64,000 nucleotides of DNA from Brasenia schreberi (GCA_036023115.1 JAYKKT010000036.1:5543501-5607500); one strand, 5' to 3'. Shown: positions 25,401 to 37,467, counted from the first letter of the stretch. Program-made: numbers and translations. The notes: generated from the letters alone by a model not told the origin.

Positions 25401-26004
25401 ATAATGATAGTTATGCAAATATTCACTAGTCCTTCCTCAAGAATTAGCATGATGAGGAACTTTTCTGCAAATTATAGTCACAAACCAACCATATTGAACA
25501 GCTGCAGATCTACCAAAGAATTTACAAAAGAAAACCATAGTCACGGCTAAATCCATGGGCTATGATCCATAGCCGAAGATAGAAGTGCGTTATAGCCTAT
25601 AAACAGGCTGGTTTGCCCCAGCTGCGGTTGTTGAGTTGTGAACGTTGATTCCGCCACAAGAACACCACCTTCCATGTCTTTTTGACAAAATCTAGTATAA
25701 ACGATTTTGATCAAGTGATCTTGTAAACGATGGAGCTCGCACGAGAACGCACCATTCAATTTTACCTGGTTCGCATATGGGTGAAATGGCATCAATCATA
25801 AGATTTGATGCTAGATCGTGATCTCCCAGATCATGTGATCGACATAGCTAGGTAACTATGGCTGACTATTATCAGATGTGCAGCTTTTCTGATGCTTTCC
25901 CTTCTCCATTCTCGTATCCTTGCACTGCTCATTTCGGGACTCTCTGTTCCAAAGATGAACAGGGTGAGTATGATAAGAAACAGGCTTGTGATATTGAAAG
26001 GGCT

Positions 26005-26770
26005 TGATCCTTACTTTACCTAAGCCTTTTCTCATGCTAGGTGAGGTTGGTTAGAGGGTAGATCACGAGGACTATGAAGGAAGTCAACAGTTCTAGTACT
26101 ATTCTCGCCCAAGTATGTTTAACTTTAGAGTTTGGATAAAATTCACTGTATTCATACTGTAAAAGTCGCACTATTTGAGACCCAACAGCTCCATCCGCGC
26201 TTACTTCCAGTTGCAGATCTAGAATTTTTTGTGGGCTGGGGCAAACAGCCTATTCCACCGTTTAAGGTGGTGCGGATATGTATAATAACCAGGAATCAGT
26301 CAGCCCTTGTAAATCTTTCATTTGTTTCTCAAATTTCAGGTGGAGTGGCCGTCTCCTCAACGTAGATCCGCCACTCCTTTATCCAAGCTTGTGACGATCA
26401 ATACATCCTTGATCACTGACATGAGCCATGTCAGTTATTGAAAACGCTTTGTGAGGTTATAAAATTTTTTAGCACCTTTAAATGATAAGAATTAATGAAT
26501 GAACGCAGACAAAAATGGGACATGCTCACATCATCAAATTATTCCATACAACACGAGTTTCTCTCTCTCTCTCTCTGGGAGGATGAGTCAACTTCCCTCA
26601 AGACATGGAGGAAAAGAAACAAGAAAGCTGCAAACAGAAAGATACAGACGGACAAAAACCAACTCAAGCAATACTTTTCTTCACATTAATATGCAATATG
26701 GTGGCGCCAACCAGAGGCACACAGAAGAAAATTTTACTCTCTGCAATACAATGTCTAAGTGATCTCATTT
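26005..26770 (+). repeat. Repeat B, copy 2 (inverted partner at 18290-18742)
   Basis: Matches the reverse complement of 18290-18742. It contains a MITE-like insertion at 26209-26375 that the other copy lacks. Overlapping 64-aa and 87-aa frames near 26500 resemble a frame in the other copy, but both copies are rich in CT repeats and neither has a recognisable domain. Confidence 0.75.
26209..26375. mobile_element. MITE of the AGTGGCGGATC family inside repeat B
   Basis: Left end AGTTGCAGATCTAG; right end, on the opposite strand, AGTGGCGGATCTACGTTGAGG. Related to 49097-49267 and the ends of 17068-17568. Repeat B copy 1 has only about 15 unrelated bp here. No clean target duplication is visible. 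Confidence 0.6.
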
Positions 26771-28150
26771 AAGTATGAAAAACGGTCAGAAATATTGATG
26801 GTGTCCGTTACATCGCTCAGTAAGTAGATTTTAGTCGCAGTACAAAATGAACTAGGCAGTCTGTAGTCTATACCCAAGGGAAGCTGATAGCCACACATCA
26901 GTACCTTGAAACTTTTACCGGACCCTCTGTTTCTTCTCAAGTCGTCCCCAAAAGCATCATCAACCACTAAACTCATGATTCAATTGTTGGACGTACTGCT
27001 CGATGCGCAAGGTAAATAGAACTGTAGAAACCTTCATCTTCTCGAGTGCAACTTGAAGAATATCAATAATATAGGAGCTGAAGGGAAGGATGTGATGAAA
27101 ATACTCTCCAACCAACTGATCACATGCAAGGCATCTTAATATTTCGAATATTTTGTATAATCTCCATTATGCTTCAACTGCATTCGTATATCTAATCCTT
27201 CTAATCCGGTTACCTTCGCGAAAATGATTTGGATGGAAGCCATTCACTTTGACAGCCTTCGAAGGATATGAAAATTCTGTCATCTCAGAAGCCATCTCCT
27301 GCATCACCTCCAGCTACTTATGGGCTGGCATGCCCCCCCTCTGGAATATCTACCACATAGAGTTCGATATGTAGATTCCAAACCCTAGGTGAATTTGAGT
27401 CCACATACAGGAGACTTCAACGTGAGTTTCCAGAGACTCGTCCTTAGCTTAGAAAGTACAGAAACATCACAGACAAACTCGATTTCCAACTGAATATACT
27501 CTTCTTCCAGTTTTTGCATTAAAGTATTTAAGCTTGCAGAACATGAGGAGCCCTACTGTCTTAATCTGACTAACAGTATTAAATACCTGTTTATGGTATC
27601 GGAACATGGAAACGTAGCATAATAATGTGTATAAGCACCAGCACCGAGGTGCTGTTTCCAGGAGATTCTATAACCACTTTAGAAGAGTAATCACAATGTA
27701 TTGCTATACAAAGTTCTAATCCTAAAGAAGCTTGTGAGGATGTAAAGACTACGGTTGGACCTAATTATATGTGTTAGATAGATTACTTAATGTGTTAGTA
27801 GGTACAATTGTCTCTATCTAGTATGTCGAAAAGGTGCAATATTTTGAGAACAAGAAAGGAACACTTGACATATCACACTTCTTGGACGGTAATTTAAAAG
27901 TGGTCGTGGTGCCACATTGGCAAACGAAAACAGTAAAAGGAGCACACTAGATACAAAGCGTTGGTAACGATTGTGCAGATCAGACCTATACACTTAGAAC
28001 TGTACCATCATAAATTATCATATTCGCTAACATATGCACCAAACATGTGTGTATGTCAACTTTCTTTTTCTTGTTGAAATGTTCTGACAGGGACTTTTGT
28101 TTGACATCCCCCAATACAGAGTCTACGCCTATGTAGTACGTTGGTGTTGA
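26771..28150. other. Stretch with a possible coding relic on the minus strand
   Basis: On the minus strand between about 27300 and 26960 one frame stays open apart from one stop (EMTEFSYPSKAVKVNGFHP, then WRLYKIFEILRCLACDQLVG and IEQYVQQLNHEF). A second frame nearby gives LMQKLEEEYIQLEIEF (about 27525). I do not recognise either and chance is possible. Nothing else seen. Confidence 0.25.
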
Positions 28151-28154
28151 AAAT

Positions 28155-28290
28155 CAGCTGATCCACGCAGAGCAGCTCATCTGGCAGAGCTCTCTTACTC
28201 CCCCTTGCATGCAGTGAATTCAATTCCTGGAGCGTGAAAACATGGCTATGTCTGTGAGACTTAAACCCCAGTTGTAATAATAATAATAAA
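28155..28290 (+). mobile_element. tRNA-derived SINE copy
   Basis: An A-box-like AGCTCATCTGGCAGAGCTC is followed about 40 bp later by a box-B-like GAATTCAATTCCTGG, then a short body ending in an (ATA)n/poly-A-like tail. Confidence 0.5.
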
Positions 28291-29150
28291 AGAAACAGCT
28301 GATCACCATAAGAATTTTCACATCCTCAAGATGAACGTACATGTGCATGTAGAGAATCATGGACTTTCCTCTTAAAACATTTCAAAACTGAAGCAACGAG
28401 AGGTCATCATCACGGATTAGTCTCCACTATTGAACAAGACATATGCATTTCTTGGTTATGGTTTTCTTTCTTGATTAGATGCCATTCACTTGGTCTTGCT
28501 AGAGGTTTTGTGTATTCCAGGGCATACAGGTCTGATGGGAGTTGGCATGGCACACCTTACATCAACCCCACCGGGTCGACCAGCAAGAGCCGATATCATT
28601 CATTCCTTAATCCCACTAGATGGCCCATCTAGGAGTTGCAAACTTGCAGTACCATCTTCATCAGCAGATTGTTCCAGTGTTGTAGCCTCGTTTTCATCCT
28701 ACGAGGCAATACCTTTGCATTGCAACATGTTAGTGCTCTTTCTTCATCCTCATTGGCTTTTGCAATTGCATTTTCTCATGTTCAACTTGTTTCACAGATC
28801 ACCCCACTGCAGCTTTCTCCCTTTGTCCCACCTCAGCTTTCTACCTTCGTCCCACCGCAGCATTGTCCCTTCATCCCACCGGACTTAAAAGGATCATCTT
28901 GTCACCTTCATTTTGTCGAGTCCATTTCAAGTTAACGGGACTCATTTATCACTGTCTTGTGGGATCAGCTTTCGAGCTGTGGTGCATTTTGCCTTAGTTC
29001 CACCATGACCACCATCTTTCATGCCATGTTACTGTAGGTCCCTCCGAGTGTCTTCTCCATGGACATCGTACCCCTTGGCATGTACCAATTGGCACTACAT
29101 CTATTACAGCCTTTTAGCTGCATGGAGTCATTCCATTACAAAGACAAACT
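28291..29150. other. Stretch with a proline-rich frame of unknown meaning
   Basis: Plus-strand frames at 28490-28888 and 28636-28935 cross short imperfect direct repeats near 28800-28890 (a unit of about 27 bp giving LSPFVPPQ in one frame). No domain is recognised, and the stretch may be distal sequence of the gypsy relic on the other strand. Confidence 0.3.
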
Positions 29151-30900
29151 AGGTCTAAGGGTTAAAAGAAACATGTATAGCAGCTTGAGGACGCTTCAGA
29201 GGGAACTTTAAGTTACATGCAATGCATGTGTGCCTTGTAGATGCTTCAGAGAGATTCAAGGGCATTGGAATATACACCCATGTTTGTGCCACTACAACTG
29301 AAGAGAGAGGATTGATGATGATGTAAACAACTGACTCTTCAAAGGGGACCGGAACTCTTGTATATTGGTTCTTAGGAACTAGAACTTGAAAAGACGACAC
29401 AATCTTAGGAGATGGAAGTGGAACTATATGACTTGGTTCTTGTATTTGGGAAATGGGTCTCTAAAGACTCCTTGATCTTGGTTTTCCTTGTTGTATCGGG
29501 TTCTGTCGAGATTATAAGTGTTTCCTGTTCTATTAGGTCTTGGATTCTATGTTTGAGGGTGAAGCAATCCTCGGTGTTGTGTCAGACCCTATGGAAGTCA
29601 CAACACCTGTTGGGTATTGGCCTTCGGTTTTGAGTGGGTAAAGGATTTGAGGGAGCCAAAGAAGGTCTCTTTCTAAAAGTACTTTTGAGACATCTTTCCA
29701 TGGTTGTACGAGGAAAGTAAACTTTGTCTAAAAGTTCTCTCCAGCTCTCTCAGGTACTACGGGTTCTTTGTATTCTTTTTCATGGGAAGCATAGGTTGTT
29801 TTCTAGGGGTCCTACCCTTAAATTTATCTTTCCCGACCAAAGTTGTTAATATGACCTCTTAGATTCTTGGCTCCCAGTTCGTTCTTTCTTTCCTTGTTAG
29901 TTCTACTCCTAAGGTATTATTATACAAACCTTTCTTGATGTGTATGTCATACCATGAGCCTATTCCATGAGTTTTTGAAAGATATTGATGTCAAATGGCA
30001 AACATGGTCTTTAGGTTCTTGTTGAAGTTCTATATGACCCTTGACTTTCCCCACATTATTGGAGACAGCTACATGATTCTGGGTCATACCCATATCTAAC
30101 CAAAAAATAGCAAGGACAGAGTAATTAGAAAGGGTACATGGTCTTCAACTAAAAGAATGATTAGGTAATTGAAAAGGATAACAACAAACACCACTCAGCA
30201 AAGAGAGAACTGAACGTTACCTGTGTTACTCTGTCAACAATGCAGTCATCAGCATAAGTTCATTTGTGAATGCAAGGAAGTCTGTCAAACCTTGGGTCCT
30301 TGGCAATCCTATATAGTAGAATATTCCTTAACATTAGTTGCCTCATGCGTACAATCAATAGAGAACTATGTATTGAAAGCATTCAACATATGGTCAAACC
30401 ATAATAATTCTGTCAGGATAGACCAAGTGGGCACAATTTTCTTATTATATTTGAACATATTCATGAACAAGTTCGCTAGGTCATTGAAGTCTTTAATTTT
30501 GAGTGAAGTCTAATTTTGAAAACCATTTAGAGGCTTGTTCCTTAACCATATATGAGAACCAATCTATCCACTTAGCGTTATCCTTCCTTTTTGAAGCTTT
30601 TTTGATAAAAAAGTTGAGATGGCTCCAAACATCTCCAAAACCGTTCAACTTGTGGAATTCCAAAGTGTCATAGTACAACTTAGGTTGTCATAGTACAAGT
30701 TATATTCTAGGTTTACATGAGTTGACTCTTCCAGAGTTGCTTCTTTCTTTCTAATAGCCCTCTGCTTTTCTAGTCTTTTCTTCCCCATATTTTTATTCTT
30801 TTCCTTTAAAATTTGAAAAAAATGTTTCGCTAAGTGGATTGTGGGTCACTTTCAGAGTCACTAGAGAAGTCAAACTCATAGGCTTTGGTTTTGGATTTGG
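29150..30900 (-). mobile_element. Gypsy-type LTR retrotransposon gag relic
   Basis: Minus-strand frames give a plant gypsy gag: LEFHKLNGFGDVWSHLNFFI and KEQASKWFSKLDFTQ (30490-30680), then IKDFNDLANLFMNMFKYNKK (about 30450), and a degraded zinc-knuckle stretch CCDFHRV.HNTEDCFTLKH (about 29590). Downstream a frame QVLVPKNQYTRVPVPFEE continues to about 29155. Stops and frameshifts are common. No protease, reverse transcriptase or LTR was recognised nearby. Confidence 0.75.
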
Positions 30901-31889
30901 ATTTGGACCTAGACATGGTCTTAGACCTATGGAGATTCAAACCTAGAATTAGGCTTAGGGCTTTCATCAAATAAAGATGAAGAAGATAAGGAGAGTGGTT
31001 TGGGTTAACCCTCTAAAATGAGCACCTTATTGGAGGTGAGGTATATCTTCAATCTTAGGTTTACCATCTTCAAGATCAAATCAAATATTCATGCAAAAAT
31101 TACTGAAGATAATGTATAATTAATCAAATACAAAGCACACACGAAAAAAACAATGATCATACCTAATAAAAGACAACCTCTAGACCTTGGGGTCCACCAA
31201 GAACCAAGACTTACGACATGATTCTTTGAGACTTAAAATCTAGGTGCAAAGTGTGGAACTGGTTAAGGCTAACACTGGTGGTCTCTTACCCAACAAGGTT
31301 GGGTAAACCTCCACGTGCTAGTGATTGTGCATATATTTGTCCTAGATAAGTGAGTGCAAGGTGTGTGCTTCTTGGATTGGCTAAAGACTTTTAGGATATG
31401 TTAGGCAAAGTATTAAGAGGTCGGATTAGCTTGTGGGCTTGGCTAACAATTGGTTAAGAGACTGGTTAGGTGTGGTTGAGGTTTTTAAGTTGCAGTTGAA
31501 TAGCTTGAAAAGTTGGGTGACTCGGGCTCTTGCTAAGTGGGTTCGGTTCGGGTGAGGGTGGACTTTCAACTAAGAGAGCTCTTAGATGGGCAAAGGGAAC
31601 AAATAGTTTGTGTAAGGTAGGGGAGGTATCTAAGTCTTGGCGCAAGGAAAATGGGTGATTGGGTGTGTCTAGAAAGGGTTTCAGTTAAAGTGATGGTTTA
31701 GTGAGGTTGAAAGTGTTGGGAAGCTAAACTCATGTCAAGCTTCAAGGGTCTAATCGAGAGCAGCAACTGGTTGACCTTGGATGCAGAATTAAGTATATGA
31801 GAATCAAGTTGATACTCAAGAGATGAATTTGTAGTGAATAATTGGAGCCGACAAATTAGGTGAGTGTTGATCCACATAGTTGAATATGA
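30901..31889. other. Stretch upstream of the gypsy gag relic, no gene
   Basis: Probably gag N-terminal coding, leader or LTR remains of the minus-strand element; LTR ends were not found. Confidence 0.3.
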
Positions 31890-32457
31890 AATGCGAGGAA
31901 GAAGGGCCCCTCTTTTCGGATTTCATGAGTTGAGTTGTTTTTTATAAAAGATAAGCTTTTTGAAAAAACTGTTTTGTTTTTTGAAAAAGTCACAAGCATC
32001 TCCCGAATGAACATGAAACGGCTTTAACGGAAAGCCCAGAGAGAAAAACACAGAAGAGGAAAAGTCAACTATTTATACGATGAAATACAGAAAATAAAAA
32101 TAGTACAAGAAAAAAAGATCTTCCTGATAAAAAACCTTTGTGGGTAACCGGGTTCCTCCCTCCCATTATGCCATTGTTTTTTTCTTATACTTATTCCTTT
32201 TTCTTGCTTTCACGGATACAGCTTCCGCTACGCTCACTGTGACCACTGAGGTAGACGTGAAATCAGCCGCAAGCTCCAACAATGTCTCTATCCATGTATG
32301 GGCCAGAATGCACAGTTTACTTCCAAATACAGCTGGGATCAGATTTGGGCATTTTCATCTTGAAAATAATCCCATGAAGAGAGGACGTCTTGAGGTAGGT
32401 TACCTTGATCCTGTTAATTCCACTTGCCTTGTTCCTTACAGTGTGGCCACATGAACT
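31890..32457 (+). pseudogene. Copy 2 of a dispersed segment, with a leader-like hydrophobic frame
   Basis: Related to 3075-3480. The frame AIVFFLYLFLFLAFTDTASA, followed by TLTVTTEVDVKSAAS, looks like a secretory signal peptide and mature start, and stays open to about 32454 (SVAT stop). No in-frame ATG precedes the hydrophobic stretch; the nearby ATG at about 32166 is in another frame. It is therefore probably broken, or the start lies in an exon I cannot see. The family is not recognised. Confidence 0.4.
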
Positions 32458-33187
32458 TAAAGCCGTCCTATCATTATTCACTTGATCTTTCCATTACAAT
32501 CCTTATAATGAGCTGTCCACTTCAAATGATATACTACCTTATGTAATTCATTCCATAATCAAATATTAAGTCAAATTATCTATGAGCCTTGGGTTTCCTC
32601 AAATGGCCTGATTGCTTAGTTTCATGTATAAAGCCTTTACATATTATTGTAAAGGCCCAAAATTTTCATATTTTTCAAAACTCCTAAATTCCAAAAAGCC
32701 AGCTCGAGATCAAGAGAGGCCTAAGCCTCTTCAGAGGAAAGCCAGATTGAAGATCAAAACTGGCATTCATTATAAAATCAAGTTAAGCTCCAAAATGCGA
32801 AAAGAAGCCAAGACCCTGATGAAACCGTCAGAAATCAAAGACCCGGCCTGTCAAAATGAAAAACAAAGTCCGTGGGAAAATCTGAGATCGACTTCATCAA
32901 AAACGAGCCAAAAAGGAGAACAGACGAATCAAATCAAACGTCAAAACGTCCTGAAAAGCAAAACATCGACCGAAAAAAGAACCTAGAAAAAATCGGGGCT
33001 GAAATCGGGTCACCGAGGAACCGAAGCCCACTCAAAAACTGTTTGTTGCATGCAAAAAGGACTCAAGAAAGAAAAAAAAAAAGTTTGATTGGATCTGAAT
33101 CAAAAGATCCAGATCCAGGTCCAATGAGAGATTGGATCGAGTTAGATCTTAAGATTCAGACCTGATCCAAATAACCACCCCTTGGCC

Positions 33188-33195
33188 TATAAATA
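33188..33195 (+). promoter_or_regulatory. TATA box of the left LTR
   Basis: TATAAATA within GGCCTATAAATAGGG, directed towards the centre of the palindrome. Confidence 0.65.
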
Positions 33196-34115
33196 GGGCA
33201 AAGGGGGTTCACGTGAAATCCCCTTCGATACTTGGAAGAATTTGGGTAAAGGAGGAGAGAGAAGGAGTGGAGCCAAGGTTTCACGTGAGCAAGGTCAACA
33301 AGTCAATAAAAGTGGCTTGACTTAACCAAAGAAAGGAGTGGAGCTCAAGATTCACGTGGAGTTTAAGTAAAGGCTCGATCAAGTGGCTTGTGGATAAAAA
33401 GCCAAGAGGTAAGGTTCTAATCTAGTGGGGTGCACTTTGATTTTGCTGCAACCAAGAAAGGACCACCTTGACCGAATCCTTAAAGGACCACCTTGACCGA
33501 ATCCTTGAACCAAGATTAGACTAAAGGGTGGGCTGGGTTTGATTTAACCGAACCCACTTTGACAAAACCACTCTTTGAACCCAACCGAACCATTTTGTGC
33601 CAGCCGAACCCTTGACTTACACCTACCATGGACGTTTGGAGTTGACCACTTGGTCGAACCCACCTAGCTCACGGTTGAACCCAGCTTCAACCTAGCCGAA
33701 CCTTAAGCTAATTGCACCACTTGGTCGACCTACCTTGAACCGAGTTGCACCAACAAGACCCGCCTGTGGTTGAACAGACTACACTTGGAGTTGACCTTGA
33801 CTTCTGGCCAACCTACCTTGAACCCAGCCTATTTTAAGGACCCGACTGCACCCCTTCGGACTTGGCTGAACCGGACTTGAGCCCCTTCGGACTAAGCGGC
33901 TGGACTTGGCCGAAACATATCAAATAAGGTGGACCTGACTAGCTTGTACTCAAGCGAACCCAACAAGCTGAATCAAGGGCTAAAACCGAACAAAAAACTT
34001 GTAAGTATAGTTAACTTCGGTTGTAAACGACTTGTTTCATTCAATTCAATTCGAAACGGGGTTGTATTTATGGAGCGGAGTCTCTCCCCGGGTTGTAATA
34101 TTTGTGCATGAACAC

Positions 34116-34265
34116 ACACGTGCACTTGAGCCTTTTCGCTCTTTACACCCACAAGCACTTGAGCCTTTCCGCTCTTAATTTGTTGGATTAAACACGAATA
34201 CACCCACGAACACTCGAGTCTTTCCGCTCTTTTACACTCACGTGCACTCGAGCCTTTCGGCTCTC
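34116..34265 (+). repeat. Tandem repeats around GAGCCTTTCCGCTCTT in the left LTR
   Basis: About four units containing CACTTGAGCC(T/TT)TTTCGCTCTT variants, mirrored on the other strand at 36210-36360. Confidence 0.7.
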
Positions 34266-34273
34266 TTAAGCTA

Positions 34274-34275
<2 letters not shown>

Positions 34276-34318
<43 letters not shown>
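34276..34318. repeat. (TA)n microsatellite in the left LTR
   Basis: About 43 bp of TA. The matching site in the right LTR (about 36187) has only a few units. Confidence 0.9.
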
Positions 34319-34319
<1 letters not shown>

Positions 34320-34320
<1 letters not shown>

Positions 34321-34635
34321 CAATTCGCATGGGTTTTACTTTCGTAAAAGTCGCGTGAGTTTTACTTTTGTGAAAGTCGTGTGAGTTTTACTTTCGTAAA
34401 AGTAAAGGGTCTGCACTTTAAATTCGTGTGGGTTTTACTTTTCTGAAAGTCGAGTGAGTTGCGCTTAAATTCGCATGGGTTTTACTTTCGTAAAAGTAGA
34501 GGGTCTCCACTTTAAATTCGTGTGGGTTTTACTTTCGTGAAAGTCGAGTGAGTTGCACTTAAATTCGCGTGGGTTTACTTTCGTAAAAGTTGAGTGAGTT
34601 GTACTTTAAATTCGCGTGAGTTTACTTTCAAGCAG
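34320..34635 (+). repeat. Tandem array of GTGGGTTTTACTTTCGTAAAAG-type units in the left LTR
   Basis: Units of roughly 30-50 bp built on GGGTTTTACTTTCGTAAAAG, arranged in a higher-order period of about 100 bp. The mirrored array in the right LTR is at about 35895-36185. Many units carry the self-complementary core CTTTCGTAAAAG or CTTTCGTGAAAG. Confidence 0.75.
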
Positions 34636-35143
34636 TGTTGGTGCAATTTCAATTTGGGTGAGTTGGCATCATCGTTCTCGAAAACCCAAAAAGATTTCTA
34701 GCATCCCTGCATTCGCTCATCGCTTCCAAAAAGCCCTCGAACGATCGCTTAAACCACGCTAGAACTAGGCTCGCACACTCCACACACATCATGCCAAAAT
34801 AAATAAAAACTTGCAAAAATCTTAAGGTCGTCCAACCCTCGTGATAAAACTGGCAAAAGTGCACGAATCAAATTCTTTCAAAACACTTGTTGTTCAAGTT
34901 AGTTTGAAGTCAAAATTGTTTGAAAATCGAAGTTCTTAAGCGCTTAAACTAACCCTTGAGTATCGGTTGAAGAAGGTTTAAAGTGAAAAGAGTACGCTTG
35001 CCTACAATCGCCAAAAACTCAGAAAAATGTTTCAAAAACCTTCGCTAGTTTGAGTAAGCTAGCTGGCACGCTCGCACAAGCGTAGGCACGAAAAGGTTCA
35101 CTTCGAGTTTTATAACTTAGGAGTAGAAATTTTCATGTTTACA

Positions 35144-35387
35144 GAATTTCTTTTGAGTCCTTCTTTGGTGCATGAAATGGACGGTTTTTTAGCGGGCTCC
35201 GGTTACTCGGTCACCCAATTTTAGTCTGGGTTTTTCCCAGTCCCTTTAATCGGCCAATGCTTGCTTTTAGGACTTTTCTTTTGAAAAACATGAATTCGCG
35301 TGAGGTGTTTTTTTTGAAAGATTTGAAGTTTTTTTTGTTTGAATTGAAGTTCGCTTAAGACCCGGGTCCCACCGGGCGTGCCAATTC
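35144..35387 (-). other. Centre of the LTR palindrome, with primer-binding-site-like motif and LTR fragment
   Basis: On the minus strand the right LTR ends GTTTACA, then four bases (GAAT), then TGGCACGCCCGGTGGGAC (35366-35383), placed and shaped like a tRNA primer-binding site that begins with TGG. The half next to the left LTR (about 35150-35275) is instead a diverged copy of an LTR-internal segment found at 37336-37460. The centre is therefore a rearranged junction of leader and LTR pieces, not a normal internal region. Confidence 0.65.
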
Positions 35388-37252
35388 TGTAAACATGAAA
35401 ATTTCCACTCCAAAGTTATAAAACTCAAAGTGAACCTTTTTGTGCCTACGCTTGCGCGAGCGTGCTAGCTAGCTTACTCAAACTAGCGAAGGTTTTTGAA
35501 ACGTTTTTCTGACTTTTTGGCGATTGTAGGCAAGCGGACTCTTTTCGCTTTAAACCTTCTTGAACCGATGCTCAAGGTCAGTTTAAGCGCTTAGGAACTT
35601 CGATTTTCAAACAATTTTGACTTCAAACTAAGTTGAACAACAAGTGTTTTGAAATAATTCGATTCGTGCACTTTTGCCAGTTTTATCACGAGGGTTGGAC
35701 GACCCTAAGATTTTTGCAAGTTTTTATTTATTTTGGCCTGTTGTGTGTGGAGTGTGTGAGCCTAGTTCTAGCGTGGTTTAAGCGATCGTTCGAGGGCTTT
35801 TTGGAAGCGATGAGCGAATGCAGGGATGCTAGAAATCTTTTTGGGTTTTCGAGAACGATGATGCGAAATCACCCAAATTGAAATTGCACACACACTGCTT
35901 GAAAGTAAACTCACGTGAATTTAAAGTGCAACTCACTGGACTTTTACGAAAGTAAACCCACGCGAATTTAAGTGCAACTCACTCGACTTTCACGAAAGTA
36001 AAACCCACACGAATTTAAAGTGCAGACCCTCTACTTTTACGAAAGTAAAACTCACGCGAATTTAAGTGCAACTCACTCGACTTTCACAAAAGTAAAACCC
36101 ACACGAATTTAAAGTGCAAACCCTTCACTTTTACGAAAGTAAAACTCACGCGACTTTCACGAAAGTAAAACCCACGCGAATTGAAATATATATATGTTTA
36201 GCTTAAGAGAGCGGAAAGGCTCGAGTGCACGTTAGTGTAAAAGAGCGGAAAGGCTCGAGTGTTCATGGGTGTATTCGTGTTTAATCCAACAAATTAAGAG
36301 CGAAAAGGCTCAAGTGCTTGTGGGTGTAAAGAGCGAAAAGGCTCAAGTGCATGTGTGTGTGATCGTGTTCATGCACAAATATTACAACCTGGGGAGAGAC
36401 TTCGCTCCATTAATACAACCCCGTTTCGAATTGAATTGAATGAAACAAGTCGTTTAAAACCGAAGTTAACTATACTTACAAGTTTTTCGTTCGGTTTTAG
36501 CCCTTGATTCAGCTTGTTTTGTTCGCTCGAGTGCAAGCCAGTCGGGTCCACCTTCTTTGATGTGTTTCAGCCAAGTCCAGCAGCTTGTTGCAGTCCGGTT
36601 CAGCCAAGTCCGAAAGGGTGCAATCGGGTCCTTCAAATGGGCTAGGTTCAAGGTAGGTTGGCCAGCTCCAAGTCAAGGTCAACTCCAAGTGCAGTCGGTT
36701 CAGCCACAGGCGGGTCTTGTTGGTGCAGCTCGATTCAAGGTAGGTCGACCAAGTGGTGCAGTCAGCTCAAGGTTCGACTAGGTTCAAGCTGGGTTCAACG
36801 GTGAGCTAGGTGGGTTCGACCAAGTGGTCAGCTCCAAACGTCCAAGGTAGGTGCAGGTCAAGGGTTCGGCTGGCACAAAATGGTTCGGCTGGGTTTAAAG
36901 AGTGGTTTTGTCAAAGTGGATTTGGTTAAATCAAATCTATCCCACCCTTTAGTCCAATCTTGGTTCAAGGATTCGGTCAAGGTGGTCCTTTCTTGGTTGC
37001 AACAAAGTCAAAGTGTACCCCACTAGGTTAGAAGCTTACCTCTTGGCTTGTTGACCACAAGCCACTTAATCGAGCCTTTTCTTAAACTCCACGTGAATCT
37101 TTAGCTCCACTCCTTTCCTTGGTTAAGTCAAGCCACTTTTATTGACTTGTTGACCTTGCTCACGTGAAACCTTGACTCCACTCCTTCTCTCTCCTCATTT
37201 GCCCAAATTCTTCCAAGCATCCAAGGGGATTTCACGTGAACCCCCTTGGCCC

Positions 37253-37260
37253 TATTTATA
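37253..37260 (-). promoter_or_regulatory. TATA box of the right LTR
   Basis: Minus-strand TATAAATA inside GGCCTATAAATAGGG, mirror of the left LTR box and also pointing to the centre. Confidence 0.65.
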
Positions 37261-37467
37261 GGCCAAGGGAGGGTTATTTGGATCAGGTCTGGATCCTAAG
37301 ATCTAACCCGATCCAATCTCCCTAATCAAACTTTTTTTTTCTTTCTTGAGTCCTTTTTTGTGCATGCAACGGGCGATTTTTGAGCAGGCTTCGGTTCCTC
37401 GGTGACCCGATTTCAGCCTGGGTTTTTTCCAGATTCTTTTTCTAGCCGATGTTTTGCTTTTCAGAAC

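Larger units (their letters stand above)
32648..35143 (+). mobile_element. LTR (left arm of the inverted LTR pair), about 2.5 kb
   Basis: Starts TGTAAAGGCCCAAAATTTTC and ends GAAATTTTCATGTTTACA, i.e. TG...CA. Its full length matches the reverse complement of 35388-41206 once the hAT element there is removed. It has a TATA box at 33188-33195 on the plus strand, ahead of a large repeat-rich part. After its 3' end only GAAT of the expected leader remains before unrelated sequence. No coding potential. The lineage is probably gypsy-type by its length, but unproven. Confidence 0.85.

Noticed and set aside
28490..28935. Proline-rich secreted protein
   Set aside because: Two overlapping frames compete, no splice or promoter context is seen, and a gypsy relic lies directly next to it on the other strand.
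35144..35387. Short internal region of a normal LTR retrotransposon
   Set aside because: The LTRs on either side are inverted, not direct, and the centre contains an LTR-internal fragment and no coding sequence.
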